This document shows, one piece after another, positions 28,501 through 43,900 of a DNA stretch of 64,000 nucleotides (position 1 is its first letter; every line of letters starts with the position of its first letter). Below the pieces are notes generated by a model that saw only the letters and a list, made by a program, of their open reading frames with translations, was not told where the DNA came from and searched no databases. A program made the translations under genes and the position numbers. The stretch comes from Diadema setosum (Eukaryota; Echinodermata; Echinoidea; Diadematoida; Diadematidae), in assembly GCF_964275005.1 (NCBI RefSeq), contig NC_092690.1, positions 13,989,287-14,053,286 of the forward strand. Direction: 5' to 3'.

Positions 28501-30066
28501 GGTTATTATTTGTTTGTAATTGTGCATGTGTGTTAATTTATTGGGATTCTCCACACTCTCTGATAAAGATTTAGATGAGTTTGTGGCTTGAAGGGATGTG
28601 TAGTGTTGGTTGAAGTGAAGATTCAGCTTTTAATGTTTGCAAGATATATAGAAACCACTCTATGAAATGTTAAAGAGCATACAATTCTCAGGGGAATTCA
28701 AGTTTATTTGATGAAAATTGGTTTTGAATTGACTGGGATATCAAAAAAACAAACAAAGTATAACAAAGAGATCCTTTTAAAAGTCGTGGCCTGTCACATT
28801 TTAATAGGATCGCTAATTTTGGCTGTCTTAACCATTTCAAGACCAATTTTCATCAAATAAACTGTGAATTCCTCTAAGAATTACATGTTCTTTCATATTT
28901 TATTAGAGGTTTCTAATTATCTCACAAACACACACACACAAAAAAAAAAAAGTATCAGCTCTGTAAGGTAGTAATTACAATGTAGGTTGAGATGCAAGTC
29001 TATGCCCTGATTTAACTTTGATACATGTACATCATTTTCCCCATTGATAAAAAGTCAGGGAAACATTGAATATTGCTTATGATATCTCATCAAAACTATT
29101 TTTTGCTTCCCGTTTTGTACGGCACAGGCACAAGCCTCCCCCGTGAATGCCCGAAAGGTTACTACTGTCCCGAGGGTACGGAGGCTGCCGATGACAACCC
29201 TTGTCCTGGAGGAACATTCACTGAAGTGGAAGGAGCGGAGTGTAAGCATTGCGTGCTTTCTTAACCCTTTGAGTGCTCTGAGTGTTGATAGGTGCAGAAA
29301 ACCCCATAGCCTTGTACACACTGTTCAAATTTCCTGGCATGGAAAGGGTTACACCTTCAGCACCTTAAGCTTTTTGCAGTGTCGGCCTTTATATAACGCC
29401 TGAAGAGATCCTTGTCATTTGATTGGTTGTTTGAAATTGGTCATTCGGCCCATTTCACTATGACATCATCATACGTGCAATTTTGGATCCATACAATTTG
29501 CTCCATTGCACACTCGCTGAGAGCCCGGCACACTACAGCGTGTAAAACGCTTGCGTTTGTAATGTGCGTACGCGATAGACAGCACGCTAGTGTAAAGCGC
29601 TTGGTGAGCACTCTCACGATCTCAGTGATTCTCTCTTGTTTTAAATTAATAAAACATCAAATGACAAGGATCTATATTAGGCGTTTTAAAAAACAAATAA
29701 TAATATTTTTTTTTTCATTCGTGCAATGGACAGAATATTTCATTCGGTGAAATATGAAATGTTTGATCCATGTTTGCTTTGTGAGCACTCTTGCGATCTC
29801 AGATTATCTCTTGTTTCTAAATCAATAAAACATCAAATGACAACTATTTTAGGCATTATATAAAGCAAATAATAAATGTTTTTTCATTTGTGCGATGGAC
29901 AGAATATTTCATTCCGTGAAGATGAAATGTAGATCCATTCAACCCGGCTGCGACTCGTTGAATGGATCATTTCATCTTTCACCTCATGAAATATTCTGTC
30001 CATTGCACTCATAAACATTCATTATTTGTATAATATACACACTCATTGTTCACCTATTATTCCCTG

Positions 30067-30097
<31 letters not shown>

Positions 30098-32849
30098 TAC
30101 ACATATTTAGAGTAAATGGGGGTGACATTTATTTTTAAGAGTGGTAGATGCACATGGCTTATGGAGCCATAGATTTAAAAAAAAAAAAAAAGCTGTTTCT
30201 CATTGACTTGGACTAGGATTTAATCCTTGTATGATAGCGATGTCAAAGAGTCTGTCTCAAGAGTACTAGAAGATCTGTAACAGCTCAAGAGGGCATAAGA
30301 GCGACCTCACTGATGACTTCTGCTTTAATCAACAACCAAAAAATACCCCGAGGATTACTGTGTGTGGATCACTCATTCTAATTTAAAAGCCATATTGAAT
30401 TTGGAGCACTTTGTTCATGTAGTCTAAAAGTAAACAGGAATTTGATTTTTTTTTCACAGTTTTTAGAAAAGTTTTATGAAAACTTAAGTTGGATATGCTC
30501 AGTTGAGTTTATAAAGAATCACTTAGAGACCAGCTTCCAAAAGAAGACTGAAACATTTTCCAATTTACCCTTAACCCGTTGAGGACAGGCTGATTTTGCT
30601 ACAACACCCATCTCCCATAGATGCTTGCTCGAGTATATTCAGGACTTGTCAGCGGGTTAAAACGGTCTACCATGTGTGATGTTAATTATCAATACATCCA
30701 TAGGTTTATGAGCTGTCTGTAAACCTTACCTACAAACTCTGTGTGATTTTGTTTGTTCGTTTGTCTGTTTGTTTTAATCTGCAGCTGAAACTGAGTGCAA
30801 GACATGTCCGGCAGGGTATTATTGTGAGTCAGGCACCGACACGCCCCTGGCCTGTCCAGCGGGAACCTTCAATCCTTTGAAGGGCCAGGATGCGTTATCA
30901 GACTGTACGGCGTGCACGGCAGGCCGTGCCTGCACCACAGTGCGTCTGGTGGAACCAGATGCCTTCTGTTACCCAGGGTGAGATTAATATCATGTATACT
31001 TCGGCTCAACACCAGACCGCATACCAATACCGATATGTATTTATACAGAAAGGTTCAAGAACATGGCCAATCAGAAACACCAACAAGTGTCATATGGGTG
31101 CTCTTTATTTTGTCATTAGGGACCTGTAGATTTTCGCGATGGGGACGTTCAGAGGGAAAAAAACCTGGTCTGATCATGCGCAGAATCGCGTATCAAAGTC
31201 GATTTATTTAAAGCTCGCGTGCCTGAGTTTTTACTATGCATTCTGGCTACTTTTACATCCGCTCAGTTCACAATGTAGAGAGCTACTTCATGCACCGATC
31301 ATATGGGGGCACCATTTTATTTTTTGTATGTTGCGTCTCAGCGTGATCTAAAGCTACTTTTCAGCACAGCGCAGGGAAGAGGAGAACGTCCAGATCAAGT
31401 GTTGTCTCTAACGTCCACGCAGCAAATCTAAAGCTCCCTATTAGCATGCATGGGAGTACGCAGAAATAAAGCACATCTACACTGTGAGTCCATCTTGCGG
31501 CAGATTTCCGATCGCACTGTTTGCAGCATCAACTCAACGATTTGCTTTGATTCTGTTCATTTTCTGATGATGACTTTGTCATCATTTACTTTTCTGACGA
31601 TGTCTATATGAGCTACTCTTTTGTCAGACACAAGATGATGTGCGGGTACATTTTTGAAGACTGAGAAATATATGCATATATTTTTGGGTTGCAAGATGAT
31701 ATATGTCATTGAAGACTGTGAAATATATACATATATATTTTTTGGCTGTAAGATGATATGCATCATTGAAGACTGACAAATATATATGTATGATTTCGAT
31801 TGTAAGATGATATACATCATTGGAGATAGAAATATATGCATATATTTTTTTTTTCTGCTGCAGTTACTACTGTCCCCAGGGCAGTGACAGTCCCAACCAC
31901 ACCGACAACGCCTGTCCAGCTGGTACCTTCAATGACTTCCACAACCTGACGGCGGCTTTCCAGTGTGAGACTTGTGAAGAGGGCTTTGCCTGCTATGAAG
32001 GTACAGTTTCCAATTTTTCTCGTCAAAGGATTTTTCCGTAATATCCAGTTGATTGTCTAAATAGCCAGTTGATTGTCAAAATAGCTGGATATTTTCACAG
32101 TTTGAAAATTTTTGCCATCTGATTTATGTATTGATACAGTGATGTCTCTGTTAGATCCAGAGTATAAACTGCAGAGACAAAGTTGACATGCAAATATTTT
32201 TATTTTTGCAGTACATGTATATCATTTTGGACTCCTGAGTGTATAACACCTCAAGAAGACTTTCCCCCTCTTCTGTTTTGGTTTATTACTTTTTATGTCT
32301 AGACATCCTTTGGCCAAAAATTTTGCATAATCTGTGCATCAGTTTATTCAGAGCAGTGTTTTCATGGTTTTGCTTTCAGCAATGTTGAGTGGTTATCCAT
32401 AGCATCAGAACAGCCAACTTGACCGACAGCGTTCTGTGAAATGCTGATATACTTTGTATATCAAACACCAGTCTGCCATTTCATGTAGCTTATTCTACAG
32501 TTTCTTGTGGAGAAGGGTCTTTACAAGGTTGCACTTGTTCCATCAATGCTGTTAAATCTTTGCCAGCTGGTACAGGGAAGCCTTGCAACCTTTAAGATTT
32601 TCCTTCCATGGTTCATCCAGGTACCGGTGGAGTCCAGCAGCCTCCGCAGCCATGCGGAATGGGTCATTACTGTCCGTCCGGCACGCAGCACTCGGACCAG
32701 TATCCGTGTCCAGCGGGCTCCTGGACCAACCAGACCAATCTTAAGTCTGTGGAGGAATGCTATGAATGTCCAAGAGGCTACTATTGCCTGGAGGCCTCAG
32801 AGGAACCGACTGACCTTTGCCCCACTGGACACTACTGCCCTGCAGGTAC

Positions 32850-32895
<46 letters not shown>

Positions 32896-35800
32896 TCAAA
32901 TTTACACACTCCTGTGCTTCTGCCCTGTGAGTACCTACATGTAGATACATAACGTCGCTGGGGCGACAAGACCTCGTATCTACAAAATGTCAAATGTTCA
33001 GGAGAGCCACAAAACATGGCGACCATAGTGAAGGGATAGTCCTTCCTTTGACATGCCGTGGTGGCTTCATTTTTTGGGGTAAGACAGTTGAGATTTGGAT
33101 AAGATATCACTTAGTTGATTATTTGACCATTAATCTGAAAAAGTCATTTTGACCAAAATTTCAGATACAAGGTCTTGTCACCCCAGTGATGATAAAAGTA
33201 TAATACTTTATCTCTAGAAATCACAATATCTAAAAAAAAATGAAGAAAGGAAGAAGATCAATCAGTAAAAATAAATGAATAAATGAATAAATAAATAAAT
33301 GAAAAATGAATAAAATTGCCATAAACAGAGCATAACAAAAAATAAGTGTTCTTTGGTAGACCTTATTTACAGAGCAGTTTCCTTCCTTTTCAATTCATTA
33401 TCCCTTTGGGTGCTGATTGGCACAGAAAGTATTAAGTGTCAATATTTGTGAATGAGTGACACTGTAAATCAAGCTGTGTTTTAAATGATTAATCCTCTGA
33501 AAGGATCTATGCAGTTTAGTTACTTATTTTCAAGAATTTCACAGTATATTTTATCTACTTGAGACAGAAAGGCACAAAAAGTAGATTTATGTAGTACCGG
33601 TGGTATAATACCTTCCTTTGCTTTGTCTTTGCTCGTGTGTGCATGACAGGAACCCAATCAGCCAATCAGTATGCGTGCCACGCCGGTTCATACTCCAACC
33701 AACGGGGGAACATTCGATGGGAGCAGTGCGAAGACTGCACTGAGGGTCACTACTGTCCGCAGGGATCCTCGCTGCCCACGGCTTGTCCAGCGTAAGTTGA
33801 CCACTGCAGGAGAATAGGGATAGAAGAAACATTAACAGAAAAAGCAAGTGTCACCCTCAGTGTGCTTTGCTGGCCAATCATCCAGTGACAAATTTTCCTT
33901 TGCTAGTTACGCTGTAGCACAGAGGTCGTAATCATTAGTCAATGAATAGGGATAGTATAATAGTATCAATAGTACAATGGCCCATGTCTCTAGGTACCAT
34001 GTTGTTACACAGCTGTATATGTCGATGGATTTTCGTAAGTTCTATACCAGCAATTCTTTTGAAAGGTGGGAGAGGGGGGAAACTGCATGGCTAGAATAAA
34101 GCTCGGCAAGTTATGATGAAGTATATGGGCACATGTTGGGTAAAACTGTGCTTTGAGTTCTGTATTGAGGCCAAAATTTTATTCAGCACTGTTTCACCAA
34201 CATTTGTGTAGATGTATAATTCAATTTTGATATCCTGAGGATCAAATATTGGATCACTCTAATGTGCAAAAATAATTCATATATGATAAAAGCTTGCAAA
34301 AGACTTAATGCACCATCATTGATCAACTTTAATGTGGCAAGTAAAATGAAGAAGAACTAAGTAATTACACCAATCATTTCAACCACAGACTTACGATGTA
34401 CATGTGTCATATCAATATTCTGATGTAGGAAAGTTTGGTAGGAGACCAATTTCTTAACTACTGCTGTTTGGTATACATGTAGCATTGCATCTTTCTGCTT
34501 TTATGTGGGAAATAAGAATGCAAGCCCCGTATTGTTGAGGGTGAAATGTTTGCAAAAGCCCAATTTTGTAGCTTAACTTTTCTAACTAGCAAAAAGCAAG
34601 GTATCTCTGTTCCTTATATAAGGAAAAATGGAAACATGCAGGCTCTATGATATCAGGGGTCATCCATGATTTTCTCTTTCCAGGGGAACGTTCCGAGAGG
34701 AGACAGAGGGACAGAGTGAGTCGGACTGTGCCACCTGTACGGATGGACATTACTGCAACGGCACTGGCAACGTGGAACCTGCTGAGTGCAGCAAGGGGAC
34801 GTATTCGGTGAGTGGATGGACTGCTGATTGTCTAGCGAGCTACTGATCTGCTGTCGATAAAGGAGTTTTTGTTTTTTTTTTGGTCTGTGGACACAATTTT
34901 CTTTGAGGAGTATGTGTGAAGAAACATGCAGTCATCAGGCAGATATTCTCACATTTTCAAATATCAACATGTAGGCCTATGGAAGTCTAGCTTAGGTGTG
35001 ATATGCAGTCAGAAATTGAAAACTTGAGTAGTCTGTAACATTCTAAAAGAAAGTACAAAGTGGGAATTCATACATACCAAATTAGTTCAAGTGTTTAACT
35101 TTTCTTTGTTGGAAATTGATACAAATGCCACAATACAAAATGAAATGACCATGCATCAAGAGAGCCGAGATTCACTCAGAACTGTCATGATTTTCCTTCA
35201 GCATTGGGGAGCCACCGAATGCACCACATGTGAGGCGGGCTACTACTGCGATGAGAGGGCCACAACACAGACCAACATGTACGCCTACAAGATCTGTCCC
35301 GCCGGGGTATTCTGTGACTACGGCAGGACCACGGCTCCGGACCTCTTCAACGATGCCTGCCCTGCAGGCTCCTACTGCCTCAGTGGAGATAGAGTAAGGA
35401 GCAGTGGGGGTCAACCCCAAGCTAACTTCTTTGGTGTCTCAATATGATTCCTTTGGATCAGGCACCCTTTAAATATGAAATGTATCTTTCAAGATGGTCC
35501 ACAACTTGAAACTTTTAGTATGTTGCATTAAAAAAAAGAAGAAGAATGATATGTGCGTGGATTCAAGACCCTTACAGCAGTGGTCCAGGACCTGCCTACG
35601 GACCCTTAAAGAACTAGGACTCTAGATGTACTTTGAAGCCACTAGTAGTACATGTATCTCAAGCTTACATTTGAACATTTGACAAAAGCGAATAAGCTGT
35701 AATCCCAGAATGATCAAGTATAGCCAAGATACAATCTGTAGTGAATATGCAGTCCCATTTTACTTTTTTGCAAGGACTTATTTCTAACATATCATCAATT

Positions 35801-38800
35801 TTTGGCATGGCACTTAGAATGTCATTCCAAAATGTGAGCATGTCCCACTAACATTCCTCACAGACCACCCTTACGTAGTTCCCCCATGATGGCATATGCA
35901 CCACCAGTATCCATAAGTCATAAGCACTGGAGTGGTCTGCGTGAAGAAATGTAGATCTCCACTTCACAGTAAAGAATTTTAATGTTCCAAGAACCACACT
36001 TAATTTGTAGTAATGTGTTGTAATGCAGCTTCCAGCACGTAGCGTGGTGGTATTGATGATTAATGTTCACACAGTGAGAAATAAAAAGAAGCTGCCCCTA
36101 AAATGAATTTTACAAAGTGCACACACCAACATAATACTGTGGTCAGTGAGTTAAGCATGATGTTTATTTGATGTCGTTGAACAGGATCCATTCCCAAGAC
36201 ACTGTCCGAACGGCACGTACAGCGACGAGGTTGGGCTGACACAAGAGTCCGAGTGTCAGACTTGTCCAGCTGGCCAGTACTGTTCCCCCACGGGACTCAC
36301 AGCACCGGTGAGTGAATCTCTGATTTCTTCCAAATAGAATCGGACTGCAACTTAAACAGGGCTCTTTGCCAAATTATTTCTTTGTTGTTGTTTTTTGTGT
36401 TTGTGATATTTCATACCTGTATTTGTCCATGAACTTTGATATAGCGTGCCAGTCTCTTTCACTAAGCAGTTGTTTAATCCCTTCCCCTCAAGCTCAGTGC
36501 AAAATTTGTCAACCTACCAACAATGCCAGAGTCTCTCAGGGAGGCCAATGTGATACAACAGGGGTAAAGGGGTTGTTTATTAGGTTTGGAACATCTATGC
36601 TAGCTAGCTACAAAAGCAAGAGGTAAATATGTGTTCTGGTCATATCAGGGCAATTACCCCCCGGCTAAATATTGGTTAGTGGTAAGGTTAGAGTAAAGAT
36701 TAGGGTTAGGGTTAGGTTTAGGGTCTAGAGTCTGGGTTAGGGTTAGGATTAGGTTCAGGATTAGGGTTAGGGTTAGGGAAGAGTCCGGGGTAATGGCCCA
36801 GGGGGTAATTGCCCTAGACCCGTTCTAGTGAATGAGCGCAATAAGTGAAATTTGTGTGACATTTCAGTATATCTCTCCTGTGAAGCTGCTATTATTTTCC
36901 AAGAGGTTTATGCTTTCGGATTTCCCCTTTCTTAACCCGTTAGGATGGGCTGATTTTGCTAAAACGTGCATTTCCCAATGACTCCTGCCTGAGTATTGTA
37001 TACTTGAGACTAGTGTTTAACGGGCTGAGGTGTCATGAAGCTCAGGCATAGACCGTAATCATGTTTGTTTTTCAACACTAACCTGCAACAGGCTGGTGAT
37101 TGTCCTGGTGGTCACTACTGTCCAGAAGGTACGGCCGATGCTTATGAGAATCCCTGCCCGCAGTCCTTCTACCTGAACGCCAGCGCTGGAGAGAACTCGC
37201 AGGGCTGTACGCTGTGCATCGCTGGTTACTACTGCCCCGAGCAAGGCCTGGCTTGGCCGTACGAGTGCACAAGGGTAAGTTGAACTTTTACTGCACATCC
37301 CGACAACATGCCAGATGTGTGTACAGAACACATCAGTTATACTTAATTTGCCAATTTTGGAATGACCGTGGATACAGATACAACATAACATTCATTTGCT
37401 CTGAAATCCACCTGTATGCAAATATGTCCATGGCTTTAAAAGTTCTCTGTGCTATTCAAATCATTGAGTGTACAGCAGAACCCCCACTCCATGTAACCCC
37501 TATATAGTCCTTGATCAAGCTCACCAACTAACAAAGACGTTTACAAAAATGAAAGAAATCCAATGCACAACAGCCATGCATGGTTATTTATTTTGTTTGG
37601 CTTTATTTAATCATAAACAACCATCCTACGCCGAACCAATATGAGCAGTACACTGTGATTTCTTCTCCAGTGACAAGAGCACACATGCAATCGTGATGGC
37701 ATGCACTGTGTTACGTATTGAATGTGTTTAAAAGAGAGAAGAGAGTTGTAAACTAGCTGGTTTTGTTTCCAGGTATAAAACATGTACTGAACTAAGGTGT
37801 ACAACTGCTGGCACAAAGGATATCACTGAAATGCAGTGTCTACGAGTTGGAATATTAATTTGTTTACAAAGCAAAGAAAAACAAAAACAAATCTACAGTA
37901 GCACACTTCTGCTGACATTCTTTACATACTCTACCAGTGGTTGTAGTCTTACCAAATGATCTAGACTGCCTCAAAAAAAAATTTGACATATGTGCTAAAT
38001 GTGAACACTGAGCAAAGATGGTGGTGTAGGCCATAGCTTTCTAATGGATGTTTTGTATGCATGTACTGATGTCATTAACATTTCTGCTGCTGTTTGCCTC
38101 TCTTTCTTCAGGGTTTCTTCTGTCCTGCTGGCAGTGCCTTCCCCCAGCCTTGCCCGACTGGTACCTACGGTAACTCCACCCTCCTGCGGCGCAGTGAGGA
38201 TTGTACACCTTGCCCCGGAGGGTACTACTGTGAAGGTGCCGGTAACCAGGAACCGACTGATGTTTGTGACGCTGGCTTCTATTGCAGCTGGAAGGCCCTG
38301 TCATCGGTAAGTGTCTAGTATATCAAGCAGAGCATGTCTAGAATATTATGAGTAAAAGTGCTTGAGTCTGTTCACTGTCTTATACAGTGTAGTTGTTTTG
38401 TAGCATTTGTGACACTGCACCTCAAAACAAACAAAGTCGCCAGATATGAATTTTTAGTTAAGACCATAATATGAAAGAGCAGACTTTAAGCTTTAAAATG
38501 ATGTATAACTCAAATCAAATGGACTCTCCTAACCTATCTAAATATTGGAAAGAAAGCACAAACTCAGGAAAAAAGTGAACGTAGAAAAGAGGCTCTGAAG
38601 TACAGTGTCTATTCAAGCGCTTAACCCTGAAAAGACTGGGGGGGGGGGCCTAAAAGGCCCCCCCTCGACATTTCGCGCGATTACTCTGCAACACGCAATG
38701 CTCTCGCCGCGATGCTCTATGACTTTTTTCTTTTGAGTTTCCCGCACATTTTGACACCAAATTTGTGACGCCCGGGGGTACGGTTCTGAAGTTACATAAC

Positions 38801-40800
38801 TTTTTGTACATGCACGTGAGGCCGAAAATGGCTCAAAAATGTGATTTTGTGTATAAAGTCAATGCAAATTGAGATTTTTCACATGGCTCATATAAATATG
38901 CTTATTTTTACTCTCAATGGCTAAAATTAATTTGTTTTAGCAGTATTATGCTTCAAAAAGTGTCTGCCACAAATTTTGTTTAAAAAAAAAACAAAAACAA
39001 AAGGTCGAAAAAACAAAGAAATACATTAGAAATTCATAAAACAATAAAAAAGATAGAAATCAATTTTAATACCAAATTTTTTTTCAAGTATATTTGCTAA
39101 GAATGCCACTAAGAATAATTAGACCAAAAATGAGCACTTTTGGAGCTTTATTTACTGATTTAGATCAAAGAGTCTGATTTCTCGCATAAATTAGCATAAC
39201 TAATCAAAATAAAATAAAAGAAGACTATTTTGTAAAATTTGAATATACGATCTTGTAGATTACATCGCACACTACCATTGTGCAAATTTTCGCGGCGATC
39301 GCGCGATCCACGGCCAAGATCTTAAGGGGGGGCCCTTTAGGCCCCCCCCCCCAGTCTTTCGAGCTACCAAAATAGCCCAGTCTTTTTAGGGTTAATCTTT
39401 ACCAAACCGTGCTGGCTGTGCAATGAATGGGACAAAAAACAGGAAGTAAACCACCAGAGTAACAACAATGAAGGGATTATCAGATTAAACTGAAATTGAA
39501 CATGCCTCATTAACACATCCTGTCCATAATTAATGCCAACTTTCAAAGCAGTAGCACCATCCTTTCAAAATGTATTAGAGTTGAAAGTGAAGAGTGTGGA
39601 CAAGGTTTTTCAGAAATGAAAAAGGGATTCTAAAGACACACCTAATCACACTACTCTACCAAAAATGTTCGAGATAAACTGCTAAAAAAACACACTTTCC
39701 TGCCCGGTTTATGATACCAAATTTTAGCATAATGTAAAAGAAGACTCGCTCTTTTAGAAAATATGAAAAAGTCAAGTTCGGCTAGGTTGACCCATTTCAT
39801 TTATTTTCAGTCCTCACGCAAAATCAGTGTGTGCGACTTTATGTTCGTTTTGAGGTGCACGGTCACATTTACTGCTGGTATTTTGAACAGTATGTGTGAG
39901 AAATGTGGCAGAGGAGGAAGAAACAGCATACAAATGATGCACAGGACAGAGTGGATCGGTGAGAAATGGATGCATGACTTTTGAAGTGTTTAAAACCACT
40001 AGCGCAGCGGGTGGGTTTTAGACTGTTTCCAAAGTTTAACAAGAGCATCGTTCCAATTCTCACTGATTTTGAACTAGGTGTGTGCATCATTCAATTAATA
40101 AAATGACCCTGTAAATTCATGAAATTTAACCCATTTTTCCCATCATGGGTGTGTTACACCTACAATACTATACAAGGCCATGTGTTCAGATTTTACCAGA
40201 CACATGTCTAAGTGTGGATCAGTAAAAAAAAAAAATCATTGCATGATAATCAACCAATAAGATTGCAGACATTGTAAAGCCCATTTTATAAAATGTTATT
40301 AACAAAGTAGAGAAACACTACTACTTTAACACCCCACACCCCATGTGTAGATACACATTCACTTATACTGTAGGTGGTTCAGGGGCTAAAGGTTTAAAAC
40401 TAAAAGCACTAAGCACTAAGTCTCATCATGCTCTCTGTGTATGTCCAGGCCCCTGTGGATGGCTTCACTGGCGATGTCTGTCCACCCGGTGGTTACTGTC
40501 CCGCTGGGTCAGCCTTCCCAGCTAATTGTCCCCTGGGAACTTACAGCAACTCCTCTGGCTCCAAGTCACCTGATGATTGCATTGCTTGTGACCCTGGGTA
40601 AGTGGTGCCTCGCATGCCTTCACTCTGAGGCAATACACATCAATGCAAGAATAAACTTAACTCATTTGAGAAGAGATAGATAGATACTTGTAGGTAGATA
40701 TATAGACAGATAGATAGTAGATAGATAGATACATACATACATACATAAAGATAGATTATACATATATACTGTAGGTAGTATAGATAGAAAGATAGATAGG

Positions 40801-40838
<38 letters not shown>

Positions 40839-40902
40839 TATAGATAGATACATAGATAGATAAATAGAAAGATAGATGTAGTTAGGGAGGTAGGTAGATA
40901 GG

Positions 40903-40933
<31 letters not shown>

Positions 40934-43900
40934 TGTAGATGTAGGTAGGGAGGTAGATAGATAGATAGAAAGATAGATGGATGGATAGATAGAGAGGTAG
41001 GTATGTATATATCTGTTGGTAGGTTGATAGAGAGCTAAATAAATAGAAAGAAAGGTGGATGAATAGAGGAAGAGGAAGAGAAAGAAGAAAAGAGTTTCCA
41101 TGTTTTGCCTCTGTGGCCACAATACAATCAAGGAAATCGAGCTGTCATTGCAGCATTCTGTAAATCAGAGAGGTGGGTTGTGATACGGGATATGGGAGGA
41201 TTATCCCACACAACAAGAAATTCAACGCCTCAATTGGTCATCTAGTAACACCCAGTAGCATTGCAGGTGGTCAGTGTAATTAGAGGGTTTGTTCGTAAGT
41301 TCTAAATGAAACATGAACAGAAAATGAAATCTGAACAGTGCAAACACAAGGCAACATGAGAGGGTAGGTAGAAGGAGGAGAGATATTACTGGAGAAGTAT
41401 TCTTTCATTCTTTACCCTGAAGCTACTACTGTGCTGGTGACAACAACCCAGAACCCACTGGACCGTGCAGAGCCGGGTACTACTGCACCGGCGGTTCGGG
41501 CACGCCCATCCAACATGAGGTACCCGCGGGCCACTACAGCCAAGACGCTGCCTACAAGGCGGAGCCCTGTGAGAGGGGCACCTACCAGACTGCCACCGCC
41601 TCCTCCTCCTGCCTGGACTGCCCCCAGGGGGCCTACTGTAACTCGTCGGGGACGGCCACGCCCGAACCGTGTCTATCGGGTCACTACTGCCCCCCTAGGA
41701 CCATCATACCCATTCCATGCCCACTGGTAAGCATACAGAGATATCACCAGCAACTGTAACATTAAGTGTAACTTGTAGTCTCTTTTACCACTGAAGTTGT
41801 CATTATTTTGTGACATTGTGTGAAATATGACATTGTCTCTTTCTGATATAAAAAGATGGAACAAGGAAAAAGGCATGATCCTATTCCTTTGTTGAAAAAT
41901 TTGAGAATGAAACTATTGAACATTTCACTGTCATTTCTTGACATCAGCACTGACTAGAATGACATCGTTAAGAGCTTTAGGTGCATGTAAGTAGATTTAT
42001 TGCTTTATTGACTAATACCAAGCCATCAATTACAGTCTAAACATGTGGAAGTGGAATCCAAAAGAAGGAGCAGAACTAGATCTCAGTGAATTGTGAGTTT
42101 GGTCGATGTTAGCTGCATTAAAGCTTACTCTCTGTCTGCTGTGTGTACTTCACAGGGTACCTTCCGGTTCGAGACCAGCGCCCAGTCGGTTGGGGACTGC
42201 AACACCTGTGATCCTGGCAAATTTTGTGGAGAGACAGGACTATCGGCTGTCAGTGGGGACTGTGCCGCTGGCCACTACTGCTTAGGCGGAGCTGACACTT
42301 CTCACCCCTACGTCACCGAATGTGTGAGTACTCTGTTCCTAGGGCGTGTCCTTGTGTATATGTCAGAAGTTGCATATTTCCTAGTCCTTTGGTATAGCAC
42401 CTGACTGGTGTTAGTGTAAGGTTGCTGGTTCAGAACCCAGTCAAGGTATTACAAGTCTTCAAACTTTATAAATCCACATGTAGTTTGCTCCAATATCAAA
42501 TCATGATATCCTCCCTGTTGCTGTTTCTTCACATCATGACATATTCAAACATCATGTGGCCCTGCGAAGTACTACAACCATTCACCAGTCTGACCCATAG
42601 GGGAAATGTTCCTGTTTTTTAATTGAGGAGGGGAAAAAATGTCTTGATTTGGTAGAATGTGAGAGAAAATCACTTAAAGATTTAGAGATACTGGCTTCTT
42701 AACCACTATTGTAGTATGTTTGCTCTCTGAAGAAGATCTCTGTGATAAAAAATGCTAATATTGAGAAGTAGAAAAACAATATCTGAATCATATGTGGAAA
42801 TGGTGATGTTGATTATCCTTCTGAGTTTGCTTCATCCCTCTTTCAGGCGAACTCCACTGTCTTAGGTGGTGGAGAATGCCCGCCTGGATACTACTGCCCG
42901 GCTGGTACGGCCACACCCAACATGTTCCCCTGCGAGAATGGAACGTACCTGAACGTGACCGGAGGCCAGTCCCAAGACGATTGCCTGGACTGCCCGGGTG
43001 GAGAGGTTTGCGCTGGCTACGCTCTCACCGAGCCATCTGGCCTGTGTGCGGCAGGTAAGTTTGATTGTGGTTTGTTACCCCCTCCTAAGGAGATAGAGTG
43101 GATAGCTGTAATTCCAGATTGCTGAAAAATAAATTGAATAGTGCATTGTTTGCTTGTTGGAGATGAAGAGTGCATTGTTCACATGATTGCATGTGTAATA
43201 ACTAGTCACTTTGTTTCTTTCATGATCATTTTAGAAAATATTTAGAATTTAATATCCGTCAGATATATGATGCTGCTATGTTATGTAGTATTGATTGCGG
43301 ATGGTTTGCATTTCATTTACATCAATGGTATGTCTGTGTCACCGATTGTTTATTTCATTTGAAAAACATGAAGAGAACAGAAGGGGATAGAAACTCAACT
43401 AGCACGAAAAGGTTTCTATCTTTCTCATGCAAGTATGTTAATATCTCAAGGTGCTATGTGCATACTCAAAGCTGTTTTGACCGTAGATTCAACATCTGTT
43501 GTGTGAGTGCTATAACCAACATTAATCTGTACACCAAACATGTCAGGTTTTCTCACGCTCAGTTTTTCCTTAACAGATATGCAATATGACCATCATATTT
43601 TGCACTGACAAAATAAGTGCAAAAATTAACAGATGAGATAGCAACGTCTCATTTCAGAGCTCGAGTCAGACCAGCCAGAATGATTATGCAAATTGATATG
43701 GTTTTTCATTTACGAGCAAATGTGCAATACTTGTGATCGTGCAATGAAGCTGAGAAAAAGTGGAAAATGATATGTTATATTAGGATCATGAGATCACAGC
43801 ATTCACGTATCTTTACATCTGCGTGTACATTGTAGATGCACATTGTGAAGTCAAAATGATACCATATTATTGTAAGAATGATACTTTGTGCTGCTCTTTC

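Noticed and set aside
36690-36785. Interstitial telomere from a chromosome fusion
   Set aside because: The TTAGGG-like run is short, degenerate and framed by complementary ends of a small inverted-repeat element.
40640-41131. Minus-strand frames rich in I, Y, L, S (152 and 163 aa)
   Set aside because: Direct translation of the GATA microsatellite.
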